Below are positions 16,618 to 24,476 of a stretch of 51,014 bases of DNA, piece by piece. The stretch is taken from contig JBILBU010000013.1 of assembly GCA_044353505.1 (NCBI GenBank), positions 1 through 51,014 of the forward strand, given 5' to 3'. The notes below the pieces were generated by a model. That model ran no database searches, was not told the origin of the DNA, and saw only the letters and a program-made list of their open reading frames with translations. The stretch's first letter is position 1; each line of letters starts with the position of its first letter. The translations under genes were made by a program, and so were the position numbers. Source of the DNA: Pollutibacter sp044353505. Lineage in GTDB: Bacteria; Bacteroidota; Bacteroidia; Chitinophagales; Chitinophagaceae.

Positions 16618-18948
16618 ATGAATTGGGGGAAGACGGTTGTTATGGGAGTATTTCAGTTTTTATGCCTGCTTTTACATGAAGCAGATGCACAAAAAAGATG
16701 GGATGGGGAAGCTGGAGATGGCTTATGGAACACTGAAGCCAACTGGTCTCCCAATGGGGTGCCTGATAGTACTGATTTATTAGTATTTGACAACTTCATC
16801 ATCCCAATTTCCTATACTATCACACTCCCTCCAGGAGCCAACCAGATCAAGTTAATTTCACTGAGCATTCAGCCTTCCCCAGGCCAATCCATCACCCTAA
16901 TCATACCAGAAACCAATATAGCCGTTCCAGCAATCAACCTGAGTTCAGCCCAGCAGTCGATTACCATCTGCAACGGAGGCCACTTAATCAACAGAAGCGG
17001 TGCCGTTGCAGGCAATACCATTCAAATGAATGGCAAAATAAGAATTGAAAATGGAGGAACATATAGCCACCAGACCCTAAGAGGCAACGCATACATCATC
17101 ACAAAAAACGAAGTGGCCACTGGCACTGAACTGGGAACAATTGAATTTGATGTACCAAGTACTGCATCCTACCCAATCTCTGTTTCAGGCAAACAATATG
17201 GAAGCCTGCGTCTTATATCAAGCACAGAAGAAAAAAGAAATTATGTAGGGAGTGGCAATAATGACCTGACCATTAGGGGGAACCTAGTGGTTGGCGAACG
17301 CACCCAATTCAATTCAACGCTCAATAGCAACATCTATCTTCATGGCAACCTTAGTATATCCGGCACACTTTTACTAAGTCCATCTGTGGCTGACACCACC
17401 AACCGGGAACTGATGTTCGTGGGCGACTCTTCCAGCTATTTTTCAAACGGCAGCTTAGTGCTTGGAACGCATTTCAGAAACATTCGAGTACAGAAAGGAA
17501 CGCTATGGCTGAAGTCCGCTATCCACATCAATCAAGCCAGCTCCGCATTTATTGTTGGGCCAAATACGCGGGTGATGCTTGATACATTCTGCATTGTTGG
17601 AGAGGGTATGTTTAAAAGCGATAGCGCTGCAGTCTTGGGCATCGCTTCCCCTGATGGCATTTCAGTAGACTCATCAAAGGGCAATATTCGAACAGCTCAA
17701 CAAGTGTTTAGTCCAAAAACATCGTTCATCTTCTATGGCAATCAAGAACAGGTAAGCGGGACTGGCTATCCCCTGTCTGTTGCCTCACTGGAAATCAACA
17801 AGACAAATGGCGATCTGCGACTAACGTCGCCACTTGAGGTTAGTGATAGCCTGAGATTATCAAGCGGCAGGGTAATGAGTTCAATCTCGAGTACGCTTCA
17901 TCTCACTGGCATCATCTCTGCTGATGGAATAAACCAATATGGATGGGCAGGCGGGGGCAACAACAGCTTTATTGAAGGCCCCTTTAGATTGAGATTAACC
18001 ATGCAAGCAGAGGCCTATTTCCCAATTGGCAAGAACGGAGTTTTTGCACCACTCAAGATTCAGTTTAAAAATGGCACCGGTGGAGAACTTGAAATAGAAT
18101 ATCATAATAATACAATAGCAATAAACAACAAGCTAATACCTCCACTCAAATCGATAAGCAACAAAGAATACTGGGATATAAAATCAACTTCGCCTTTAGA
18201 TACAACAACCACCAACGAATCCATCATATTAAGCCTAAGGCCAACGCATCATTACAACACAACCAACCATCCGTTTATTGTAAGGGCCGATTCACTTATG
18301 GGTGAATGGAGTTTACTGGCAAACTCAGCCTATGATTCATCGCCTTCAACCATAGCCTCTACAATGTTCCTAAAGGATGGAGTTTACACAATAGGCAGCA
18401 TGCAAGAAGAAATTCTCACAGCGCAACAGATAAATTTATCATTCAAAAAAGACAAACAACAAGCCACGCTAGAATGGACTATCCAAGACCATACCCTGGA
18501 AAAATTTATCATAGAAAAGAGTACCGATGGAATAAAGTTCAACGCGATAGGACAGCAAGATGTAGCAATGAATCAGACCGAAAGCAAGTTCATCAGAAAA
18601 GTAAATCTCGATGAGAATGAAGAGGCATACTTCAGAATACTGGGGAGTGATATACTGGATAGACAACTTCTTTCAAACGTAGTATTCATCAGAGGCCAGA
18701 AAAGTTTCAGCAAACTTTATCCAAACCCTGCATCGGAAGAATTGATGATGAGGATGTCGGATCAAATAAAAAGAAGAAAAGCTGACATTCAAGTGATGGA
18801 TAACTTCGGAAGAGCAATCCCTGTCAGTATTTCATTCGAAACCAAGATGATGAAAATAAACATTGCCCACCTGGCTAATGGTCTGTATCGGCTGATTGTA
18901 ATTTCTGATGGGAAAAAGGAAGTGTATCCCTTTATAAAAAGTAACTAG
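16618..18948 (+). CDS. Large secreted surface protein with T9SS type A sorting domain
   Basis: A 776-residue protein starting with a signal peptide (residues about 1-25, ending EADAQ). A WDGEAGDGLWNTEANWSPNG motif opens the mature part, followed by several hundred residues of repetitive, beta-rich sequence resembling parallel beta-helix or autotransporter-like surface proteins. The last about 75 residues carry the type A C-terminal sorting signature: LYPNPASEEL, a middle VMDNFGR strand and a terminal LANGLYRLIVIS strand. It is therefore a predicted T9SS cargo, exported by the machinery that includes PorT. The start is ATG 16618 rather than a TTG at 16609. No catalytic domain was recognised; a structural or adhesive role is a guess. 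Confidence 0.88.
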   Translation: MNWGKTVVMGVFQFLCLLLHEADAQKRWDGEAGDGLWNTEANWSPNGVPDSTDLLVFDNFIIPISYTITLPPGANQIKLISLSIQPSPGQSITLIIPETNIAVPAINLSSAQQSITICNGGHLINRSGAVAGNTIQMNGKIRIENGGTYSHQTLRGNAYIITKNEVATGTELGTIEFDVPSTASYPISVSGKQYGSLRLISSTEEKRNYVGSGNNDLTIRGNLVVGERTQFNSTLNSNIYLHGNLSISGTLLLSPSVADTTNRELMFVGDSSSYFSNGSLVLGTHFRNIRVQKGTLWLKSAIHINQASSAFIVGPNTRVMLDTFCIVGEGMFKSDSAAVLGIASPDGISVDSSKGNIRTAQQVFSPKTSFIFYGNQEQVSGTGYPLSVASLEINKTNGDLRLTSPLEVSDSLRLSSGRVMSSISSTLHLTGIISADGINQYGWAGGGNNSFIEGPFRLRLTMQAEAYFPIGKNGVFAPLKIQFKNGTGGELEIEYHNNTIAINNKLIPPLKSISNKEYWDIKSTSPLDTTTTNESIILSLRPTHHYNTTNHPFIVRADSLMGEWSLLANSAYDSSPSTIASTMFLKDGVYTIGSMQEEILTAQQINLSFKKDKQQATLEWTIQDHTLEKFIIEKSTDGIKFNAIGQQDVAMNQTESKFIRKVNLDENEEAYFRILGSDILDRQLLSNVVFIRGQKSFSKLYPNPASEELMMRMSDQIKRRKADIQVMDNFGRAIPVSISFETKMMKINIAHLANGLYRLIVISDGKKEVYPFIKSN

Positions 18949-19298
18949 ACTGAAAAACTTTCACCACATGCACAGGTTCTGCTTGCATTTGGATTCATAA
19001 AATGAAATCCCTTTCCTTCGAGTCCGTCTGAATATTCAAGGGTTGTGCTGAATAAATATAAAACACTCTTTCTATCCGTAACCAACTTTACATTCTTGTC
19101 TTCAAACACCTGATCACCTGCCTTCATCTCATTATCAAAATCCATTTTATATGTAAGGCCAGAGCAGCCGCCGCTTACCACACTTACTCTCACAAAATAA
19201 TCATCTCCCCTTCCCTCTTGAGCAAGAAGATCGATTACCCTTTCCTTTGCTTTATCGCTAATGAAAATCCCACTCATCATTGTTGTCGCTTCCATCAT
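18945..19298 (-). CDS. A-type iron-sulfur cluster carrier (IscA/SufA/ErpA family)
   Basis: A 117-residue HesB/IscA-like protein with the three invariant cysteines, Cys45 (GGCSGL), Cys109 and Cys111 (TCACGES), which bind an Fe-S cluster for delivery to target proteins. Several nearby Met codons (1, 2, 7, 8) make the exact start uncertain; Met8 (MSGIFIS) would give the usual family length. It lies 33 bp downstream of the cysteine desulfurase gene and is probably co-transcribed with it. Its stop codon overlaps the stop of the convergent surface-protein gene. Which A-type subclass it is cannot be decided from sequence alone. Confidence 0.93.
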   Translation of the reverse strand: MMEATTMMSGIFISDKAKERVIDLLAQEGRGDDYFVRVSVVSGGCSGLTYKMDFDNEMKAGDQVFEDKNVKLVTDRKSVLYLFSTTLEYSDGLEGKGFHFMNPNASRTCACGESFSV

Positions 19299-19331
19299 TC
19301 TACATTTAGATTACAAAGTTATGCATTCTCA

Positions 19332-20552
19332 TCAACTTGCAGGATGATGCCATCCGGATACAGCTTCAAGACTTCCCTTCTTGAACAATTGCCATGTCAT
19401 GCTCTCCTCCCGAAGTTGGCTTATGGAGGAAATCACATGACGCAAGGCTTTGTTAAAATCATCTGTAGAAGTGAAGCGACCAAAAGAAAAGCGCACTGTT
19501 GCCATGGCCTGTTGATCGCCTAAGCCCATTGCCATTAGCACATGAGAAGGCTTCCCTGTTGCAGAGGAACAAGCGGCACCTGAAGAGACAGAAAGCAATT
19601 CGTTTAGTTTAGACAACAAGGGTGGCCCTTCTATACACCTGAAAGAGATGGAAGAAACCCCCGGCAGCCTATTCATTTGCTGGCCATTGATGACAACATC
19701 ACCCAGCTCCAACAGGCCAATTTCGAAAGCAGCAACCAAAGAATCCATTTGTTCCTGATTAGATACCATATCCTGAACAGCAAACTCTAATGCATTTGCC
19801 ATTCCAACAATTCCTGGAACATTTAATGTTCCCCCTCTGATTCCGTATTCCTGTCCACCGCCATGCAACAGGGGCATGACAGCAAAGGGTGTATGTTTCT
19901 TATTGATATATAACCCACCAATTCCCTTCGGACCATAAAACTTATGTCCAGAAAAAGCCAGCAGATCAATGTTTAGTGCTTGAAGATCAATGGGTAATTT
20001 ACCAACGGTTTGCGTTGCATCACAGAAAAAAACAACACCTGCATCCCTGCAGATATCGCCTATACGTTTAACATCATGGATGACACCCGTTTCATTATTG
20101 GCATGCATGATGGCCACCATAACCGTGTCTTTGGTAATGGCAGCTCTTAGCAGATTTAAATCCAATTCACCATGATGATTCACTGGAAGAATTGTAACTA
20201 CACAGCCCCTGGTTTCGAGTTCTCTGCATACTTCCAACACTGCGCTGTGTTCAGTGGCACAGGTAATGACATGATGCCTTCCAGTTGAAGCAGCTGGCAA
20301 AATACTTTTTAGTGCAGTGTTGATGGATTCAGTTGCGCCTGAAGTAAATATGATTTCTTCTTCACTAGCCTGTAGCAGGCGCGCAATGGTCTGTCTTGAA
20401 TGTTCAACTACGCTCCCTGCTGCTCTGCCAAAAGAATGGACGATGGCAGAGGGGTTTCCATAATGCGTTGTCATGTATGGCCACATGATTTCTGCTACCC
20501 TAGGATCACAAGGCGTTGTAGAGAGATGGTCGAGATAAATGCGATTGTCCAA
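19332..20552 (-). CDS. iscS: Cysteine desulfurase (IscS/NifS type)
   Basis: A 406-residue PLP enzyme that takes sulfur from cysteine for Fe-S clusters and thiolation. The PLP lysine is Lys204 (SGHKFYGPKG) and the persulfide cysteine is Cys328 in an SSGAACSS loop, the short-loop form of group I enzymes. The N-terminus begins directly with RIYLDHLSTTP, so the start must be the TTG at 20552; no in-frame ATG is available upstream and the next Met is residue 23. Paired with the IscA-like gene. No iscU or iscR is nearby, so the scaffold is elsewhere. Confidence 0.95.
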   Translation of the reverse strand: MDNRIYLDHLSTTPCDPRVAEIMWPYMTTHYGNPSAIVHSFGRAAGSVVEHSRQTIARLLQASEEEIIFTSGATESINTALKSILPAASTGRHHVITCATEHSAVLEVCRELETRGCVVTILPVNHHGELDLNLLRAAITKDTVMVAIMHANNETGVIHDVKRIGDICRDAGVVFFCDATQTVGKLPIDLQALNIDLLAFSGHKFYGPKGIGGLYINKKHTPFAVMPLLHGGGQEYGIRGGTLNVPGIVGMANALEFAVQDMVSNQEQMDSLVAAFEIGLLELGDVVINGQQMNRLPGVSSISFRCIEGPPLLSKLNELLSVSSGAACSSATGKPSHVLMAMGLGDQQAMATVRFSFGRFTSTDDFNKALRHVISSISQLREESMTWQLFKKGSLEAVSGWHHPAS

Positions 20553-20627
20553 GTATTGATAAATGAATTGTAAATTTATGGCTTCCGGCGAAGAAACTCG
20601 CCCCCAGGTTCACAAGAAAACTTAATT

Positions 20628-21035
20628 ATGAATAAGATAGAACATATTGGCGTGGCAGTTCGTTCTTTGTCGCTATCCATCCCCTTATTTGAAAAACTAT
20701 TAGGTACCCCTTGTTACAAAACAGAATCGGTATTGTCTGAAAAAGTGAACACTGCCTTTTTTAAAACAGGCGAGAGCAAGATTGAGCTCTTGGAAAGCAT
20801 GGATCCCGATGGCGTGATATCAAACTTTGTTGAAAAAAATGGCGAAGGCATGCACCATATTGCTTTTGAGGTAGATGATTTGAAGGCGGAAATTGAAAGG
20901 CTTAAATCAGAAGGATTTAAATTCATCAACGAAGAGCCTAAGCGAGGGGCTGACAATAAGATGGTTTGCTTTCTTCATCCCAAGAGCACCAATGGGATGC
21001 TCGTAGAGATTTGCCAACAGGTGTTGCCAGTATAG
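20628..21035 (+). CDS. mce: Methylmalonyl-CoA epimerase
   Basis: A 135-residue vicinal-oxygen-chelate (glyoxalase-fold) protein that interconverts (R)- and (S)-methylmalonyl-CoA, linking propionate and succinyl-CoA metabolism. The two VOC repeats begin with KIEHIGVAV (His6 region) and with GMHHIAFEV (about residues 75-83), and the C-terminal LVEIC contains the last metal Glu. Length is typical. It stands alone between divergent iscS (75 bp) and convergent rnc (3 bp); the mutase genes are not in this window. The specific function is strongly suggested by similarity, but VOC families do overlap. Confidence 0.9.
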   Translation: MNKIEHIGVAVRSLSLSIPLFEKLLGTPCYKTESVLSEKVNTAFFKTGESKIELLESMDPDGVISNFVEKNGEGMHHIAFEVDDLKAEIERLKSEGFKFINEEPKRGADNKMVCFLHPKSTNGMLVEICQQVLPV

Positions 21036-21038
21036 CAG

Positions 21039-21755
21039 TTAGGATATGATATTTAGCTTTTCAGCAGCAAGTTGGGCAGCAAGTTGACTGGCATCTTTTT
21101 TATTAAACGCCTTACCTTCTGCAATAATTTCACCATCCACTACTGCGGCTACAGTAAATAAACGCCTGCCATTTTCAATTTTTTCTTCCAGCGTTTCAAA
21201 TTCCAGCAAGCGAGCATTTCGGTTAGCCCAGGTATAGAGTTTGTTTTTCTTGTTGATTTCAGCAGCCTCTAGTTCTTCCATAAACATGTGCGGAAGAATC
21301 ATTTTTTTTAAGACCCATTGCTTGGTTTTGATATACCCACAGTCGATGTACACCGCACCAATCAAGGCTTCCAGCGCGTTGCCAAAAATCTGGCTAGACC
21401 TGAGGGATCCATCACTCCGGTTGAACGAAGTAATTTTTTTCAACCCCATTTTTATGGCAATGTCGTTGAGTATTTGCCTGTTCACCATCTTGCTTCTCAT
21501 CTCAGTGAGAAAGCCTTCTCCTTTGTAAGGGTATTTCATGAAAAGAAAGTCGGCAATAACACTGCCGAGAATAGCATCGCCAAGGTATTCTAGTCTTTCG
21601 TTATTGTCCGTAGCCCTTTCTTTGACAGAACGATGGGAAAGTGCAGCAACATATAGACTAACCCTATCAGGTGCGAATCCAAGTACGTTGCACAGCTGAT
21701 TCAGAAAATCCTTTTTTTGTCTGCTGCTAAAAATATATTTGATCCTGTAAAACAA
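21039..21755 (-). CDS. rnc: Ribonuclease III
   Basis: A 238-residue double-strand-specific endoribonuclease. The signature NERLEYLGDAILG (about 52-64) carries the catalytic acidic residues; a second acidic site follows in FGNALEALIGAVYID. A double-stranded RNA-binding domain occupies about residues 165-238. The start appears to be TTG at 21755, because no ATG lies in frame upstream and the next Met is far inside the catalytic domain. It is downstream of fabF (59 bp) and acpP on the same strand; acpP-fabF-rnc is a familiar gene order across bacteria. It probably serves rRNA and mRNA processing. Confidence 0.95.
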   Translation of the reverse strand: MFYRIKYIFSSRQKKDFLNQLCNVLGFAPDRVSLYVAALSHRSVKERATDNNERLEYLGDAILGSVIADFLFMKYPYKGEGFLTEMRSKMVNRQILNDIAIKMGLKKITSFNRSDGSLRSSQIFGNALEALIGAVYIDCGYIKTKQWVLKKMILPHMFMEELEAAEINKKNKLYTWANRNARLLEFETLEEKIENGRRLFTVAAVVDGEIIAEGKAFNKKDASQLAAQLAAEKLNIIS

Positions 21756-21814
21756 GCAGTGATATTTGTCGTTTGGGGAATTCCGGACAGAAGGCTTTTC
21801 CGGAATGAATGCAA

Positions 21815-23065
21815 TTAAAGATACTTCTTTACAATGAGAGAAGCATTATGACCACCAAAACCAAAGGTGTTGCTGAGTGCGGCCCTAACGGTTCTTTTCT
21901 GTGATTTCCAGAAGGTGAAGTCAAGCTTTGGATCTAGTCCATCATCATCAGTGAAATGGTTGATTGTTGGAGGAATAAGATCATGCATTACTGAATAGGT
22001 ACATGCAATGGCCTCGATCACTCCTGCTGAGCCAAGAAGGTGGCCAGTCATTGATTTTGTAGAACTGATATTGAGGTTGTAGGCGTGATCACCAAATACA
22101 CCAAGGATTGCTTTGGTTTCAGCGATATCACCCAGTGGGGTTGAAGTACCATGGACGTTGATGTAGTCGATGTCTTCCGGCGTCATTTGTGCTTCCTCAA
22201 GGGATGCCCGCATAACATTCAATGCACCCAGTCCGTCTGGATGTGGTGCAGTAATATGGTATGCATCAGCCGTTGCACCGCCTCCAGCAATCTCTGCGTA
22301 GATGGTAGCGCCCCTGCGTTTGGCGTGTTCAAGTTCTTCGAGTATCAAGGTGCCGCTGCCTTCTCCCATTACAAACCCATCACGGTCTTTATCGAAGGGC
22401 CTTGATGCAGTTTTGGGATCATCGTTGCGTTCACTCAGTGCTTTCATCGCATTGAATCCAGCTACACCGGCATCACAAATCACAGCTTCACTTCCACCCG
22501 CTACCATGATGTCAGCTTTTCCAAGCCTGATATAATGAGAAGCTTCAATAACTGCATGTGTTGAAGATGCGCAGGCGCTGACAACTGCGAAGTTTGGACC
22601 ACGAAATCCGTGACGCATGGAGATGTGACCAGCAGCGATATCCAAGATCATTTTGGGTATGAAGAAAGGATTGAAGCGTGGAGTTCCATCACCCCTTGCA
22701 TAACTCATGACTTCTTCTTGAAACGTAAGCAGTCCGCCGATTCCACTAGAAAAAATCACACCAACCCGATCAGGATTGACATTTTCTTTGTTGATACCCG
22801 CGTGCTTTATGGCTTCATCGCTTGAAACAAGTGCGAGCTGTGCAAAACGATCGATTTTCCGTGCTTCCTTTTTGTCTAGGTAGTCAACCGGATCGAACCC
22901 CTTTACTTCACAGGCAAACCTTGTCTTGAACTTTGATGAATCAAAGAGTGTGATATTGTCAGCACCAGATATACCAGAGACCAAACCGTCCCAGAAAGCC
23001 TGAGCAGTATTGCCAATGGGGGTGATTGCACCTATGCCGGTGATGACTACTCTTTTCAGTTCCAT
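21815..23065 (-). CDS. fabF: Beta-ketoacyl-ACP synthase II (FabF)
   Basis: A 416-residue condensing enzyme of type II fatty acid synthesis, elongating acyl-ACP with malonyl-ACP. The Cys-His-His catalytic set is visible: Cys in VVSACASSTHA, His in NVHGTSTPLGD, and His in KSMTGHLLGS. The C-terminus shows the GFGGHNAS loop. I chose the ATG at 23065 (MELKRVVITG) over a start at 23080, because the family begins just before this strand. It is preceded by acpP (33 bp) and followed by rnc, an operon that couples carrier protein and synthase. Confidence 0.96.
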   Translation of the reverse strand: MELKRVVITGIGAITPIGNTAQAFWDGLVSGISGADNITLFDSSKFKTRFACEVKGFDPVDYLDKKEARKIDRFAQLALVSSDEAIKHAGINKENVNPDRVGVIFSSGIGGLLTFQEEVMSYARGDGTPRFNPFFIPKMILDIAAGHISMRHGFRGPNFAVVSACASSTHAVIEASHYIRLGKADIMVAGGSEAVICDAGVAGFNAMKALSERNDDPKTASRPFDKDRDGFVMGEGSGTLILEELEHAKRRGATIYAEIAGGGATADAYHITAPHPDGLGALNVMRASLEEAQMTPEDIDYINVHGTSTPLGDIAETKAILGVFGDHAYNLNISSTKSMTGHLLGSAGVIEAIACTYSVMHDLIPPTINHFTDDDGLDPKLDFTFWKSQKRTVRAALSNTFGFGGHNASLIVKKYL

Positions 23066-23098
23066 ATGTAACGTGTACAATAAAGGGAAGGCCCTTAA

Positions 23099-23335
23099 TT
23101 ATTTCGCGTGTTCCTCCAAATAAGTGACAGCCTGGCCAACAGTGGTGATGGTTTCAGCTTGCTCATCAGGGATGGAAATATTGAATTCCTTTTCGAATTC
23201 CATGATCAGTTCAACAGTGTCCAGAGAGTCTGCACCGAGATCGTTTGTAAAAGAAGCTTCAGGAGTTACCTCGTTCTCTTCAACACCGAGTTTGTCAACA
23301 ATAATTTTCTTTACTCTTGTTGCAATGTCTGACAT
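23099..23335 (-). CDS. acpP: Acyl carrier protein
   Basis: A 78-residue four-helix acidic protein carrying growing acyl chains on 4'-phosphopantetheine. The attachment serine is Ser37 in LGADSLDTVELIM. Length and acidity are typical. It is the first gene of the acpP-fabF-rnc run; a -7-like element lies about 27 nt upstream of the ATG. The 225 bp between acpP and the divergent GNAT gene holds no other gene that I can see. Confidence 0.97.
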   Translation of the reverse strand: MSDIATRVKKIIVDKLGVEENEVTPEASFTNDLGADSLDTVELIMEFEKEFNISIPDEQAETITTVGQAVTYLEEHAK

Positions 23336-23361
23336 GATTTTATTTTTTGGTTTATTGTCTG

Positions 23362-23369
23362 CAAAATTA
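23362..23369 (-). promoter_or_regulatory. -7 element (TAATTTTG) upstream of acpP
   Basis: The minus-strand octamer TAATTTTG fits the Bacteroidota -7 consensus TAnnTTTG. Transcription would begin about 20 nt before the acpP ATG. No TTG box is seen at the preferred -33 distance, so this is a moderate call supported mainly by its position ahead of a highly expressed gene. Confidence 0.4.
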
Positions 23370-23560
23370 AACTATTTAGGGTAAAAACCATTGTTCGAGG
23401 CAATTTCTATGTAATTATTTTCAACGATAAAACTGCCGTAACTCATTGATAATCAGATAAAAAAATGATAACAAGTAAAAAAGCCATAATAGCAACCCGA
23501 TTTTGAACAAAAAATCATCCATTCAAGTATAGGATTGCAGCAATTAATCTAATTTGTAGA

Positions 23561-23992
23561 ATGGCAATTAAAGTCATAGAACACGGAACGTCTGAGTACC
23601 AAGAAATGGTGGCCTTGAGGATGGAAATTCTTCGCAAGCCATTGGGACTAACATTCAGTCCTGAGGAATTGGAAAAAGAAAAGAAAGATTTGTTGATTGG
23701 TGCCTATGAAGACGATAGGCTTCTTGCCTGCTGCATTTTAACTCCTTTGTCGAAGACCAGCTATAAACTGAGACAGATGGCTGTTCATCAAAAAATGCAG
23801 CAGCTAGGGATAGGTGCTGTCATGTTGCAGTTTGCAGATAATTTGGCGAGAGATGCAGGCTTTAATACCATAATCATCAATGCACGTTCAACAGCAATTG
23901 GCTTTTATGAAAAAATGGGATACACCATCCATGGCAGCGAATTCTTGGAAATTGGTCTGCCCCATCTGGAAATGCGAAAAAGACTAATCTAG
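23561..23992 (+). CDS. GNAT-family N-acetyltransferase
   Basis: A 143-residue acetyltransferase of the ElaA/YjcF-like GNAT type. The acetyl-CoA pocket motif A is seen around residues 72-89 (RQMAVHQKMQQLGIGAVM, with the QxxGxG/A-like QLGIGA), followed by a motif B-like ARSTAIGFYEKMGY. The substrate is unknown. It stands alone, divergent from acpP and convergent with the YcxB-like gene (4-bp overlap of stops). Nothing nearby points to a pathway. Confidence 0.85.
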   Translation: MAIKVIEHGTSEYQEMVALRMEILRKPLGLTFSPEELEKEKKDLLIGAYEDDRLLACCILTPLSKTSYKLRQMAVHQKMQQLGIGAVMLQFADNLARDAGFNTIIINARSTAIGFYEKMGYTIHGSEFLEIGLPHLEMRKRLI

Positions 23993-24468
23993 GATTTTGC
24001 GATTCCCTTTCTAAATATTCTTCTTGCCTCGTCCAACATTTCCTCTTCGGAAAATGCATCTTTCGGGATCAGGAAAAAGGTCTTGCTGTCAAAATACAAA
24101 TGGAAGAACCCTGGTGTTTCATAATACGACGAGAACTCTCTCCAGGCCCAGCTCTGCTGGCCAGTTGCAGTATTAATAAAAAAATGATCCTCTTCGATGG
24201 AAACAGTAAACTGATCCCTAAAGGTTTTACTTTTCCTATAAATCAATGCTGGCAACCAAATCCAGAATGCCCCCATCATCACAATCCATAGCACGGAGCT
24301 CATCAAAAAGGGAAGTGGCGATATCAATTTCAAGCCATAGAGTACAACAGACAACAGCGCAAATACATTGACCAAGATCATCATCAACTTGATCTCTCTC
24401 CTAGAAATGAAATGGTACCGCAGAGCCTGCAGTACCTTTCCTTTATTGTAATTTATTTCGAGTTTCAC
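23989..24468 (-). CDS. YcxB-like membrane protein
   Basis: This 159-residue protein has two adjacent hydrophobic helices (about residues 28-50 and 52-72) and a C-terminal YcxB-like domain with a FFINTATGQQSWAWREF block, FHLYFDS and FFLIPKDAF. The family's function is unknown. I assign a GTG start at 24468, 8 nt after the nrdJ stop. The longer frame opening at 24552 would overlap the 3' end of nrdJ by 76 bp and add a sequence unlike the family. The short gap suggests co-transcription with nrdJ. Confidence 0.75.
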   Translation of the reverse strand: MKLEINYNKGKVLQALRYHFISRREIKLMMILVNVFALLSVVLYGLKLISPLPFLMSSVLWIVMMGAFWIWLPALIYRKSKTFRDQFTVSIEEDHFFINTATGQQSWAWREFSSYYETPGFFHLYFDSKTFFLIPKDAFSEEEMLDEARRIFRKGIAKS

Positions 24469-24476
24469 GTGAGTAA

